Shown here one piece after another: positions 35,289 to 46,300 of a stretch of DNA of 64,000 bases. The stretch comes from an uncultured Bacteroides sp. GTDB taxonomy: Bacteria > Bacteroidota > Bacteroidia > Bacteroidales > Bacteroidaceae. A program made the translations under genes and the position numbers. The stretch spans positions 43,284-107,283 of the forward strand of contig NZ_CAJULN010000009.1 in NCBI RefSeq assembly GCF_910586915.1, given 5' to 3'. How positions within the stretch are numbered: position 1 is the stretch's first letter; the number at the start of each line of letters is the position of its first letter. Under the pieces are notes generated by a model. That model saw nothing but the letters and a program-made list of their open reading frames with translations, was not told the origin of the DNA and made no database searches.

Positions 35289-37034
35289 TCAGATGCCCAA
35301 TGACTTCTTCACTGCTTCAATCTTTTCCATTGCGGCAGATTCGGCAGAAGCATAACAATTGCGGCAACCCATTTCGCCCTGAACTTCCATATAGAACTTA
35401 ATCTTAGGTTCTGTACCTGAAGGACGGACAGAAACTTTGCTACCGTCTTCTGTGAAATACTGAAGAACGTTAGATGATTCCGGCATATCGATTGCAATTA
35501 CATTTCCTTTGTCATCTGTCTGCTTCAAAGTCTTGTAGTCTTTGCTCAGGATTACTTTAGAACCACCCAATTCTTTCGGAGGATTGGCACGGAAGTTCTC
35601 CATCATAGCTTTGATTTCTTCAGCGCCGCTCTTACCCGGTTTCACAACGTTTACAGTAAATTCTTTAGAGAATCCGTATTCTACGTAGATGTCCAGCAAC
35701 AATTGATACAGCGACTTGCCGTTATCTTTTGCCCATGCAGCAACTTCGGCAATCAAGCAGCAAGCTGATACGGCATCTTTATCGCGAACAAAGTCTTCGG
35801 CAAGGAAGCCGTAGCTCTCTTCACCGCCGCCGATGTATTTCTGTTTGCCTTCGCGCAGACGGATTTCACGTGCAATCCATTTGAAGCCGGTGTAGCAGTC
35901 GAGCATTTCGATGTTATTCTTATCGGCAATCTTCTTGATAAGCTCGGTAGTAACGATGGTCTTCACGCAGAATTCATTACCTTCAATCTTGCCCAATTGC
36001 TTGTACTGAGTCAGGATATAATAAAGGTACATCATACAAGTCTGGTTACCGTTGATAAGTACCCATTCACCTTTGTCGTCCTTGCAAGCAATACCCACAC
36101 GGTCGGCATCCGGGTCGGAAGCCATAACGAGGTCGGCATCGATTTCCTTAGCCAAGTTCACAGCCATAGAGAGGGCTTCCGCATTTTCCGGATTCGGAGA
36201 GATGACAGTCGGAAAGTTACCGTCTTTAATCATCTGCTCGGGAACGGTGGATACGTTTTCAAATCCCCACATCTTCAATGCACGCGGAATCAACATCATA
36301 CCTGTGCCATGAATCGGAGTATAAACAATCTTCATATCTTTGTGGCGAGCGATAGCTTCCGGATCGATAGAAACGGTTTTCACTTTATCCAAATACACCT
36401 TATCGACATCTTCACCGATAATCTGAATCAAATCGGGATTGCCCTCGAACTTGATGTCGGCAGCAGAAGCGATAGCGTTTACTTCGTCAATAATACCCTT
36501 ATCATGCGGAGCCAGCACTTGCGCACCGTCGTCCCAATAAGCCTTGTAACCATTGTATTCTTTCGGATTGTGAGAAGCAGTCAGGATAATACCGCTCTGG
36601 CAACCGAGGTGGCGGATAGCAAAAGACATTTCCGGAGTGGGACGCATATCCTCAAACAGATACACTTTAATACCGTTGGCAGAGAATATATTGGCAGAAG
36701 TCTCCGCAAACAGGCGGCTGTTGTTACGGCAGTCGTGTCCGACTACAACGGAAATCTGCGGCAGGTCTTTGAAGTTCTTTTTCAGATAGTTGGAAAGTCC
36801 TTGTGTAGCAGCGCCTACCGTATAGATATTCATACGGTTGCTGCCTACGCCCATGATACCGCGCAAACCACCCGTACCAAATTCCAGGTCTTTGTAGAAT
36901 GCTTCAATCAGTTCAGTTTTATCATCGTTCTCCAACATACGTTTCACTTCCGCCTGAGTTTCGGCGTCGTAAGCCGGGGTCAGCCATTTTTCAGCTTTCT
37001 CAGTGACCTGTTTAATAAGTTCCTGATTTTCCAT
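35289..37034 (-). CDS. Phosphoglucomutase/phosphomannomutase family protein
   Basis: A 581-residue alpha-D-phosphohexomutase. The phosphoserine loop is ILTASHNPKEYNGYKAY (about residues 142-158), the metal-binding loop DPDADRVG (about 303-310), the sugar-binding loop GGGEESYG (about 395-402), and the phosphate-binding loop RPSGTEPKIKFY (about 545-556). All four are intact. It interconverts hexose 1- and 6-phosphates for glycan and nucleotide-sugar synthesis. The length fits the PGM2-like bacterial group. Glucose versus mannose preference cannot be told. Confidence 0.93.
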   Translation of the reverse strand: MENQELIKQVTEKAEKWLTPAYDAETQAEVKRMLENDDKTELIEAFYKDLEFGTGGLRGIMGVGSNRMNIYTVGAATQGLSNYLKKNFKDLPQISVVVGHDCRNNSRLFAETSANIFSANGIKVYLFEDMRPTPEMSFAIRHLGCQSGIILTASHNPKEYNGYKAYWDDGAQVLAPHDKGIIDEVNAIASAADIKFEGNPDLIQIIGEDVDKVYLDKVKTVSIDPEAIARHKDMKIVYTPIHGTGMMLIPRALKMWGFENVSTVPEQMIKDGNFPTVISPNPENAEALSMAVNLAKEIDADLVMASDPDADRVGIACKDDKGEWVLINGNQTCMMYLYYILTQYKQLGKIEGNEFCVKTIVTTELIKKIADKNNIEMLDCYTGFKWIAREIRLREGKQKYIGGGEESYGFLAEDFVRDKDAVSACCLIAEVAAWAKDNGKSLYQLLLDIYVEYGFSKEFTVNVVKPGKSGAEEIKAMMENFRANPPKELGGSKVILSKDYKTLKQTDDKGNVIAIDMPESSNVLQYFTEDGSKVSVRPSGTEPKIKFYMEVQGEMGCRNCYASAESAAMEKIEAVKKSLGI

Positions 37035-37130
37035 TTCGATTGTTATTTATAGGGTTAATGAATTTATTGCTATATTTCTTAAGCACACAAATGTAAAATA
37101 ATAAGTTTATAATTCCTATTTATTCCATTC

Positions 37131-38771
37131 TTATTTTACCAAATATCTGTCGCCGGTCTGTTTCACATATTCCTGCAAGAACTCTTTCGGATAACCGGGA
37201 CGAACCACTCCAGCAGGTTGTCCGATGGCATTACGTTCAAACTGTCCGTCTTTCACACGCTTCACTATTCCATCATTATATTTCACAATCAAGAAAGTTC
37301 CTAATTGTTTCCATGTGTCGAAAGTACTTTGGGCAGTCATATTAGTGTAGTTTGTCAAGAATTCCACCGCTGCTTTTTTATCTTTCTGCAACAGTTTGGC
37401 TGCCATCTCTTCAATACCTTGCTGTGCGTTGTTGAAGGTTGTTTCCATCTCCTTCTGCGCTTCGCGCACATCGCCAATCATCAAGTCGTAGCGCGGATAA
37501 ACCATATTAGCTACCCAGTTGAAAATCCAGAAAGCCGAATTCCAGGAGAAGGTAATATAATCGGCTCCGTCCACACGCGTATAACATACCGGCGCTTTTG
37601 TGGCACAACAATAGACGGGAGTAAATACTGCCATATTCGCATCGTCTACACCAAACCAAAGTACGCCTCCTATCGGGTCGGGCATATTAGCGCGCATTTG
37701 TGCAACAAATACAAAGCCGCTCTGTTGGGTAGAAATAGGTCGTTCGTTGAAGTATTCTTTTCCGTCCACCTCAAAGTTAAGGGGAGAAAGACGATAGGGA
37801 GTTTTGTAAGGACCTGCGCCGAAATCATTGGAAATATCAAGCGGAGTGCCTTCGTAATGGTCGCGCATCATATCCTTTATATCTTGTACGGAGAGCTTCT
37901 GTTTCGGTTTTACGAACAGGGGCATCGGAGTGTCTGTTTTTCCTTCGATATAAGGAAGATACTCTTTTCCATAGTCTGTGTATTTATTGAAAAAACTCCA
38001 TACACGGGCTTCACAGAAACGGCGTGCACCGAAATCGAGGGGTGCATATGCACGCGAAAAACTGAAGTCTTTGTTCACTCCGTCGAAATAACCTTTCTCG
38101 CGTGCAAAAGAGATAACGTCGGGAGAATACATACAGTTTTCCTTGTCGTTCATGTCAAACTGATGGATACGGGCCTGGTTGGCATGAGCCGAAATACAAT
38201 CGTCCGGCACACGTACAGCCACCCATACCGCTCCACGGATACCGGGACCTTTGCCAATCATCTCCATAATCCATATTTCGTTCGGGTCGGCGATGGTGAA
38301 AGATTCGCCACTGCTGTAATAGCCGTACCGTTGCACTAAGTCAGTCATTACCTTGATGGCTTCACGGGCAGTACGCGAACGCTGCAACGTGATATAAATC
38401 AGGCTTCCGTAGTCAATGATACCTGTAGAATCCGCCAATTCGGGACGACCGCCGAATGTCGTTTCACCAATCGTCAACTGATATTCATTCATATTTCCGG
38501 TCACGTTGTAAGTCTGCCGTGCCTGTTCGATTTCTCCCAAATATTTACCCGTATCCCATTCATATACTTTCATCATGGTTCCTTTCGGATAAGTAGCAGC
38601 CGGATAATGATAGAGTTCTCCGAACAGTCCATACGAATCGGCGGAATAGGAAACAATGGTCGAACCATCGGCAGAGGCGTTTTTGCCGACTATCAGATTA
38701 GTACAAGCGAAGGTATTCGCCACAGCCGCTACCAGTATGGCGGCACACAAAAGCATTCTTTTCTTTATCAT
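37131..38771 (-). CDS. C69-family dipeptidase
   Basis: An exported N-terminal-nucleophile peptidase of the PepD (C69/U34) type, 546 residues. The signal peptide ends AVANTFA before Cys23, so cleavage would expose the catalytic Cys as the new N-terminus (CTNLIVGKNAS). Further family blocks are SGESFTIADPNEIWIMEMIGKGPG and HANQARIHQFD. The start is ATG 38771; an earlier in-frame start at 38798 would overlap the M23 gene and precede the signal. It is 20 bases after that gene, so both may be expressed together. Confidence 0.9.
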   Translation of the reverse strand: MIKKRMLLCAAILVAAVANTFACTNLIVGKNASADGSTIVSYSADSYGLFGELYHYPAATYPKGTMMKVYEWDTGKYLGEIEQARQTYNVTGNMNEYQLTIGETTFGGRPELADSTGIIDYGSLIYITLQRSRTAREAIKVMTDLVQRYGYYSSGESFTIADPNEIWIMEMIGKGPGIRGAVWVAVRVPDDCISAHANQARIHQFDMNDKENCMYSPDVISFAREKGYFDGVNKDFSFSRAYAPLDFGARRFCEARVWSFFNKYTDYGKEYLPYIEGKTDTPMPLFVKPKQKLSVQDIKDMMRDHYEGTPLDISNDFGAGPYKTPYRLSPLNFEVDGKEYFNERPISTQQSGFVFVAQMRANMPDPIGGVLWFGVDDANMAVFTPVYCCATKAPVCYTRVDGADYITFSWNSAFWIFNWVANMVYPRYDLMIGDVREAQKEMETTFNNAQQGIEEMAAKLLQKDKKAAVEFLTNYTNMTAQSTFDTWKQLGTFLIVKYNDGIVKRVKDGQFERNAIGQPAGVVRPGYPKEFLQEYVKQTGDRYLVK

Positions 38772-38791
38772 ATATAATTCACTTTTAATAA

Positions 38792-40447
38792 TTACCACAT
38801 AAAAGTTTCTTGGGATACGGTCTTATTTCCGCAATTATCGGTCACTGTAAACTCAACGGTATGCTGCCCGCCTTTCTTCACGTGCTTCGAGTCAAGTTTG
38901 CACTCCCAATAAGGTTTCACAATATTAGGCCGCCCGAAAAGTGCGTACTTTCCGTCAATCGTACCCCGATAGGAAGCAATACCAGCGCCTTCGTCTTTCA
39001 ACCGATAGACAACCTTTCCGTTTCTTCCCCACTGATTTTTATTGACAGGAATGATTTCGGGCGGTATCGTATCAACGGCAACAGTGTAAGTCCCCAATTC
39101 ACGTACAAACGCTTTCATACAACCATCCTGATACTTTCCGCCTACGCTATATTTTTTTCCTTTCACAGTTACGTGCACCATATAATATTTGGTAGTGTCC
39201 GCCATCGGTTTTCTGCGTAAACCGATACAGAGTTCGCATCCCGCATGAAGCGGAACAGGCTTATCGTTTATCTGATAAGTAAATGCTACCGCCCCGCTAT
39301 CAGCCTTCACCTGATAGTTGAGAGGAACATCATCATACAACATCCCTTTCGGAACAACCAGACTCAATCCCGGTTCTTGCAAATAATTCGTCTTATCCCA
39401 AGCAAAAAAATACTTCTCCCGATAGTTCAACGGTTCAACCAGCTGATTCCGCCCACGGACGATAAAGCCATATTTGGAAGTATTGCCGAAAGCATCTTTC
39501 AGAGTGTACAAGAACCGATAATCCCGCTCTTCGTCAATCGTCACCAAACCACGATTATCATTCGACACTTTCAGCAGACGCAATGTACTGCCCGGGTCAA
39601 GAAAAGATTTCATATATTGCCCGCACGTCCAGGAATTTATCATTCTGTTTTCTTCCTGCGAAAAGCGGTCGACCGTACTGCGGAACACCTCATTGCCATC
39701 CACCGTAAGCACTACCGAATATACTCCATACCGGTTATTGGTGCCGTCCATATAGTCATACGCTTTGATACCCGTACCTATCACTCCCCATGCTTCTACC
39801 GACTGTTCACTGTTCGGAAGTATGGTTTTGGTTTCCTGTTTACCATCCACCACCCCTTTGCCCGGCTGCGGGAAAAACATAATACCCTCGGCTTTGGGGG
39901 CACGCGTATCTTTTATCTTTGATTTGAAGAAAGGCATCGGGTCGATATAATCCCCCGATTCGGTTTCAAACACATCCAAGTGAAGATGCGGGCCAAAAGA
40001 ATAACCTGTATTCCCGCTCCACGCTATCTGCTGACCGCCTTTCACCGGATATTCGCCCGGTTCGGGAACAATCTCCACTTCCCAGCTTTCATTCTCATAT
40101 TGAAGTTTTTTCACTCTTTCGGCAATAGGGGAAATAAAACCGTTCAAATGCCGGTTGATGGTAGAATAACCGTTATGATAACAAACATCGAGTACATATC
40201 CCGAACCGTTAGTGACGCGGATACGTGAAATATAACCGTCGGCAAGCGCACGGACAGGTTTGCCGATTGCTCCACCTGTCTTAAAATCCAACCCGCCGTG
40301 AAAGTGATTGGAGCGTATCTCTCCGAAATTTCCGCTCAAGGTAAGAGGAAAGTCAAAAGGTGACACAAAGGTAGCAGGCTTCTTTTCTTGTCCGTAAACT
40401 CCGATACAACAAATCAGCATCCAAACAGTGATACATTGTTTAATCAT
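38792..40447 (-). CDS. M23-family metallopeptidase (LytM-like)
   Basis: A 551-residue exported protein. The signal peptide is MIKQCITVWMLICCIGVYG. An M23 zinc peptidase domain fills about residues 25-185, with HFHGGLDF (HxxxD, about 48-55) and HLHLDV (about 155-160) as metal-binding motifs. The remaining 360 residues are beta-rich with Ig-like features and no clear active site. These enzymes cut peptidoglycan cross-links or other Gly-rich peptides. The C69 peptidase gene follows. Confidence 0.9.
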   Translation of the reverse strand: MIKQCITVWMLICCIGVYGQEKKPATFVSPFDFPLTLSGNFGEIRSNHFHGGLDFKTGGAIGKPVRALADGYISRIRVTNGSGYVLDVCYHNGYSTINRHLNGFISPIAERVKKLQYENESWEVEIVPEPGEYPVKGGQQIAWSGNTGYSFGPHLHLDVFETESGDYIDPMPFFKSKIKDTRAPKAEGIMFFPQPGKGVVDGKQETKTILPNSEQSVEAWGVIGTGIKAYDYMDGTNNRYGVYSVVLTVDGNEVFRSTVDRFSQEENRMINSWTCGQYMKSFLDPGSTLRLLKVSNDNRGLVTIDEERDYRFLYTLKDAFGNTSKYGFIVRGRNQLVEPLNYREKYFFAWDKTNYLQEPGLSLVVPKGMLYDDVPLNYQVKADSGAVAFTYQINDKPVPLHAGCELCIGLRRKPMADTTKYYMVHVTVKGKKYSVGGKYQDGCMKAFVRELGTYTVAVDTIPPEIIPVNKNQWGRNGKVVYRLKDEGAGIASYRGTIDGKYALFGRPNIVKPYWECKLDSKHVKKGGQHTVEFTVTDNCGNKTVSQETFMW

Positions 40448-40588
40448 TCCATTCGCTTTTTACTCTCCGCAAATGTACGCTATTCCCACTAAATTACGAA
40501 ATATCCGGATAGGAATGATGCTTATAAAAGCTCGTTAATAATTCTTTTTATTTTCAATTCCTCGCTTATTTAGAATCATTATGTCATT

Positions 40589-40604
40589 TATATTTGTACT
40601 TTTG
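40589..40604 (+). promoter_or_regulatory. Overlapping -7 boxes for the metalloprotease-SusCD operon
   Basis: TATATTTG (40589-40596) and TACTTTTG (40597-40604) lie end to end and both fit TAnnTTTG. Transcription would start near 40612, about 30 bases before the ATG at 40644. Confidence 0.55.
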
Positions 40605-40643
40605 CAGCCATTTTATTAATTACAAATTAAAATAGAGTGCTTA

Positions 40644-43271
40644 ATGAGAATGTATGTAAAAGTAATGGCAGCGGTCATTGTATGTCTATTGGGTAGTGAA
40701 ATATACCCTGTATTTGCAACTTCCCCTGCCACAGAAAGTCAAAGTTGGTTCAAAAAAAGGAAGAAAACCGAAGTAAAAGAAGAAAAAAATAAAAGTGACT
40801 ACGAGAAATTGCTGGAAGGGAGTCAAACAACCTCAGGTATGTTTACCGTACATCAAAAGAAAAACGATTATTATTTTGAAATTCCCACCTCTCTTTTAAG
40901 ACGTGATTTACTGGTAGTCAATAAACTGCAAAGAGTACCAGCCGAACTGAACGAAGCTGGTGTAAACCGTGGAGTGAATTACGAAAATCAGATGATTTGC
41001 ATGGAATGGGACAAATCAAGCGGCAAACTGATGTTCCGCCAGCAACGTCCTCTGCCCCTGGCACCGCAAAATGATGCCATATACCGTTCGGTAAAGGATA
41101 ATTTTATTTCACCACTCATTGCCGCATTCAAAATCGAGGCTGTCAACGCAGACTCTACGGCGTTGGTCATCAAGGTGAATGATATTTATGACGGTACGGA
41201 AACCAGCATCAACAATGTATTTACCAATATCAATTTAGGTACTTCAGCCATCAAGAACTTATCACGTATCCTTTCTATCAAATCTTTCTCAAATAACGTA
41301 GTGGCAACTTCCGAGTTGACTACCCGGGTGACAGAAGGAACTACCACTATATATGTAACAGTGGAAGCCAGCTCTTCTCTTCTTCTGTTGCCGGAGACAC
41401 CAATGACGGGACGTCTCGACAATCAGAAAGTAGGATACTTCACTAACCCGTTGCTAAGTTTCAGCGATGCGCAACAAAGAACGGATAAAACGCAGTATAT
41501 CACACGCTGGCGCATGGAACCCAAACCAGAAGAACGGGAAGCCTACCTGAAAGGCCAGATAGTAGAGCCAGCTAAACCAATCGTATTCTATATTGATAAT
41601 TCGACTCCTTACCAGTGGCGCCCATATATCAAAAAAGGAATTGAAGACTGGCAGGTAGCTTTTGAAAAAGCCGGCTTCAAGAATGCGATTATTGCTAAGG
41701 AAGTGACAGATAGTATGCATATAGATATGGATGATGTCAATTACTCCGTAGTGACTTATGCTGCATCGGAAAAGAAAAACGCAATGGGACCTTCTCTGTT
41801 AGACCCGCGCTCGGGGGAAATACTGGAAGCTGACATTATGTGGTGGCACAATGTACTCTCCATGGTACGCGAATGGATTACAGTGCAGACAGGAACCGTT
41901 TGCCCGGAAGCCCGCAACGTACAGTTGCCCGATGCTTTGATGGGTGATGCCATCCGTTTCGTAGCCTGCCACGAAGTAGGTCACTCTTTGGGATTGCGCC
42001 ATAACATGATGGGGTCATGGGCTTTCCCGACAGATTCGTTACGTTCGGAAGCCTTCACCTCCAGAATGAATTCTACAGCTTCGTCCATTATGGATTATGC
42101 ACGTTTCAACTATGTCGCCCAGCCGGGAGACGGTGTGAAAGTGCTCTCTCCACATATCGGCCCTTATGATATGTTTGCTATCGAATACGGTTACCGTTGG
42201 TATGGAAAGAGTACGCCGGAAGAAGAGAAAGAACTTCTGTATGATTTCCTTAGCAAACATACAGATCGTCTCTACAAATACAGCGAAGCGCAAGATGTAC
42301 GTGATGCCGTAGACCCGCGTGCACAGAACGAGGACTTAGGAGATGACCCCGTCCGTTCGTCTTTACTCGGTATCGAGAATCTGAAACGTATCGTGCCGCA
42401 AATTGTCCAATGGACTACCACCGGAGAAAAGGGACAGACGTATGAAGAAGCATCCCGCCTTTATTATGCCGTTATCAATCAGTGGAACAACTATCTGTAT
42501 CACGTACTTGCCAATATCGGCGGTATCTACATCGAGAACACAACCGTAGGAGATGGTGTCAAGACTTATACATTCGTAGAAAAAGAGAAACAGCAGGCTT
42601 CACTGAAATTCCTGATGGACGAAGTACTGACTTACCCCAAATGGCTGTTTGACACAGAAGTGGGAGAATATACCTATCTGCTCCGCAATACGCCAATCGG
42701 TCCGCAGGAGAACGCCCCTACTCAGATATTAAAGAATGCCCAGGCTTATATTCTTTGGGATTTGCTTGGCAACAACCGTCTGATGCGTATGATAGAGAAT
42801 GAATCCGTCAACGGAAAGAAAGCTTTTACCGTAGTGGAACTGATGGACGGACTGCACAAGAACATTTTCGGCGTTACCGAACGAGGAGGTATCCCCAACG
42901 TAATGGAACGTTCGTTGCAAAAGAACTTCCTGGATGCCTTACTTACCGCTGCCGCAGAACCGGAAGCTGTGAAAATCAACAAGAAGATTGCAGACGAGCA
43001 TTTCTTGCTTGACCATGCCACTCCTTTCTGTAGCTGTCATGCAGCCGAACAACGTGCGCTCCGTCAAGGAGAACGAATGGGTGCTCCGCGTGTACTGAAC
43101 TTCTACGGTAGCCAGCTCAACCGTATCTCAGATGCCATCTCCGTAAAACGCGGTGAGCTATTACGCATCAAGAAGTTATTGCAGAATCGTCTCGGAACAT
43201 CCGATACGGCTACACGCTACCATTATGAAGATATGATTTTACGTATTAATACTGCATTGGGAATTAAGTAA
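40644..43271 (+). CDS. Zinc-dependent metalloprotease (DUF5117/DUF4953 type)
   Basis: An 875-residue exported protein. A signal peptide (about residues 1-26) and a charged Lys/Glu linker are followed by DUF5118/DUF5117-like regions (about 40-400). The zinc site HEVGHSLGLRH is complete at residues 443-453 (HExxHxxGxxH, metzincin-like), with a Met-turn candidate SSIMDYARFNY after it. A long DUF4953-like C-terminal part follows and ends near a Cys pair in FCSCHAAEQR. The SusC and SusD genes start 34 bases later, so it is the first gene of a three-gene operon. The context suggests digestion of protein or peptide substrates for TonB-dependent uptake; this is inference. Confidence 0.88.
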   Translation: MRMYVKVMAAVIVCLLGSEIYPVFATSPATESQSWFKKRKKTEVKEEKNKSDYEKLLEGSQTTSGMFTVHQKKNDYYFEIPTSLLRRDLLVVNKLQRVPAELNEAGVNRGVNYENQMICMEWDKSSGKLMFRQQRPLPLAPQNDAIYRSVKDNFISPLIAAFKIEAVNADSTALVIKVNDIYDGTETSINNVFTNINLGTSAIKNLSRILSIKSFSNNVVATSELTTRVTEGTTTIYVTVEASSSLLLLPETPMTGRLDNQKVGYFTNPLLSFSDAQQRTDKTQYITRWRMEPKPEEREAYLKGQIVEPAKPIVFYIDNSTPYQWRPYIKKGIEDWQVAFEKAGFKNAIIAKEVTDSMHIDMDDVNYSVVTYAASEKKNAMGPSLLDPRSGEILEADIMWWHNVLSMVREWITVQTGTVCPEARNVQLPDALMGDAIRFVACHEVGHSLGLRHNMMGSWAFPTDSLRSEAFTSRMNSTASSIMDYARFNYVAQPGDGVKVLSPHIGPYDMFAIEYGYRWYGKSTPEEEKELLYDFLSKHTDRLYKYSEAQDVRDAVDPRAQNEDLGDDPVRSSLLGIENLKRIVPQIVQWTTTGEKGQTYEEASRLYYAVINQWNNYLYHVLANIGGIYIENTTVGDGVKTYTFVEKEKQQASLKFLMDEVLTYPKWLFDTEVGEYTYLLRNTPIGPQENAPTQILKNAQAYILWDLLGNNRLMRMIENESVNGKKAFTVVELMDGLHKNIFGVTERGGIPNVMERSLQKNFLDALLTAAAEPEAVKINKKIADEHFLLDHATPFCSCHAAEQRALRQGERMGAPRVLNFYGSQLNRISDAISVKRGELLRIKKLLQNRLGTSDTATRYHYEDMILRINTALGIK

Positions 43272-43305
43272 ACAATTCTATTAATTAAAAAAGATCTTAC
43301 CATTA

Positions 43306-46300
43306 ATGAGAATCAAATTTTTGTGCATTATTATATGCTTATTTGTGAATGCACTGGCTTTTGCCAGTGCAGCCAACCGTACTATTACCGGTGTCGTAAT
43401 CTCCGGCGAAGACAATGAACCTCTAATCGGTGCTTCCGTTTATGTCCATGCAGACGATTTGAAGAAAGCCAGAGTATCACAGACTTCTTTAGGCACTATC
43501 ACCGATATGGACGGCAAGTTCTCCATATCCATTCCGGAAAAGGTGACCCGCATTCATTGCAGTTATATCGGTTTTGAAGAACAGGTTGTTACATTGCAAG
43601 GAGACAAAAAGAGCTACCGCATCGTGCTTCAAGCATCGGCTCATGCGTTGGCAGACGTAGTGGTAACGGGTTATCAGACATTGGAACGCAGAAAACTGAC
43701 TGCCGCCATCTCAAAGGTTGAATTATCAGATGCAATGGTAGGTGCCACCAAAAGCATCGACCAAGCATTGACTGGCCAAATCGCCGGTGTAGCGGTAACA
43801 AATACATCCGGTGCTCCGGGAGCTCCGGCAAAAATCCGCATTCGCGGTACCGCTTCATTGAATGGAACGCAAGACCCGTTGTGGGTATTGGACGGAATCC
43901 CTTTGGAAGGGACGGATATTCCTAAGATGGACTCCAACTCTTCTGACAATGACATCGTTAACATCGGGCAATCGTCCATTGCGGGAATCAGTCCTAACGA
44001 CATCGAAAGCATCACCATCCTGAAAGATGCTGCCGCAACAGCCATTTATGGTGCCCGTGCTGCCAATGGGGTAATTGTAGTTACTACCAAACGCGGAAGA
44101 ATCGGAAAGCCTGTTGTAAACTTCAATACCAAATTGACTTATTCTCCTAATTTGGATACTTCACGGCTCAACTTGCTGAACTCGGAAGAGAAAGTAAATC
44201 TGGAACTCCAAATGATGAAAGAACAACCCTTCGACTATGGAGGATGGGGATTCGTATTCTATCCTGTATATCCAGAAAAAGGTGGAGTAGTCAACATTCT
44301 ACGAAAATATGAGCTGCTGGATACTTACAGACAAAACGGTTGGGAAGGACTTACCCCGGAAGTTCAGAATGAAATCAACCGATTGAAGAGTATTAATACC
44401 AACTGGAACGACATACTGTTCAGAGACGCATTTACTCAAGAGTATAATTTAAGTATCTCCGGAGGTAGTGAAAAAGTCACTTATTATAACTCTCTGGGCT
44501 ATACCAAAGAGAACAGCAATGTGCCCGGCGTGAGTCTGAGCCGTTTCAATTTAACAAGCAAGACCAACTATCAACTCAACAAACTGCTTAAAATAGGTAT
44601 TTCTATTTTCGCCAACAGACGTAAGAACCAAACCTTCATGACAGACTCTTACGGACTGACCAACCCTGTGTATTACTCACGTATAGCCAATCCCTATTTC
44701 GAACCTTTCGACAGCAATCATAACTATTTATATGACTATGATGTAACGGGCAGCGAAACAGATGAAAAGAGAGGGTTCAACATCTTTGAAGAGCGTCAAA
44801 ACACCAGCAAAGAATCAATTAATACTGCCCTCAATTCCATCTTCGATGCAGAACTGCGATTCAACGATCAATGGAAACTGACCTCTCAAATCGGTATCCA
44901 ATGGGAACAATTGTCGCAGGAGGAATATGTAGGCCTGAATAGCTTCAATATGCGTAATATGCGCGAAGACAATACCTACTATAAAGACGGAGTACGCACA
45001 TATGTCATACCGGAAGGCGGAATGCTCAAGACAACCGGCGCCACTACCTCACAAATCACGTGGAAAATGCAAGGAGAATACAAGAATACATTTCGCGATA
45101 TCCATGACATACAAATAATGGCAGGATCGGAAATCCGCAAGAACTGGTATGAGAACCATGCATCTACAGGATATGGATACGACCCAAAGACACTGAATTT
45201 CAGAAACCTGAATTTCAAGAACGAAACACAGGCCAACGAGAGCAGGTGGAAACTGAAGAATGAAATCAGAAGAGAGAATGCTTATGCTTCTTTCTTTGCA
45301 AACGGTTCATATTCATTGCTGAATCGTTACACATTGGGAGGAAGTATCCGTATGGACGGTTCCGACCTGTTCGGAGTAGATAAAAAATATCGTTTCCTGC
45401 CTATCTATTCGGCCAGTGGTTTATGGCGTTTATCCAACGAACCTTTCATCAACCAAAAATGGATTGACAATTTAGCCCTCCGGTTATCATATGGTATACA
45501 AGGCAACATCGACAAGAATACTTCACCGTTTTTAGTAGGAACTTACAAAAATACAAGTATTCTGCCGGGAGAAACATACGAAGATTATATTACCATCGAC
45601 AGTGCGCCAAACAGCAAATTGCGCTGGGAAAAGACCACATCCTACAACATCGGACTGGATTTCGCTGTTCTGAACCAAGCCATCAACCTGAGTGTGGACT
45701 ACTACTATAGAAAAGGTACCGACCTTATCGGCTATAAACTGTTACCGTTAGAAAACGGTTTTGAAAGCATGGCCATCAACTGGGCAAGTATGTCTAACAA
45801 AGGTATAGAAATCAATCTGCAAACCCGTAACATCACGACCAAAGATTTCTCTTGGTACACTTCCTTTAACTTTGCTTACAATCAGAATAAAGTGCTGAAA
45901 GTCATGACCCAAAAGAATCAAGTGACTCCGAGCCTGGAAGGATATCCGGTAGGTGCAATTTTTGTTTTAAAGACCAAAGGAATCAATCCGGAGACAGGAC
46001 AAGTCATGATTGAAAATAAAAACGGCGAAGCGGTGACAGTAGAGGAGCTTTTCAAGATGACATCCAGTGGTAATAACGACGGACAATACAGCATAGGTGC
46101 AGAGACCGAAGAGATACGAGGATTCTACACCTATGCAGGAACGGCCGATGCTCCTTATACCGGTGGTTTTATGAATACATTCAACTATCGCAACTGGGAA
46201 TTGAACCTAAATCTCTCCTACAACATAGGTGCAAAGGTGCAGACTACTCCTTCTTATTACATAGCCGACTTAGATCCGGGAATCAATATGAACAGGGATG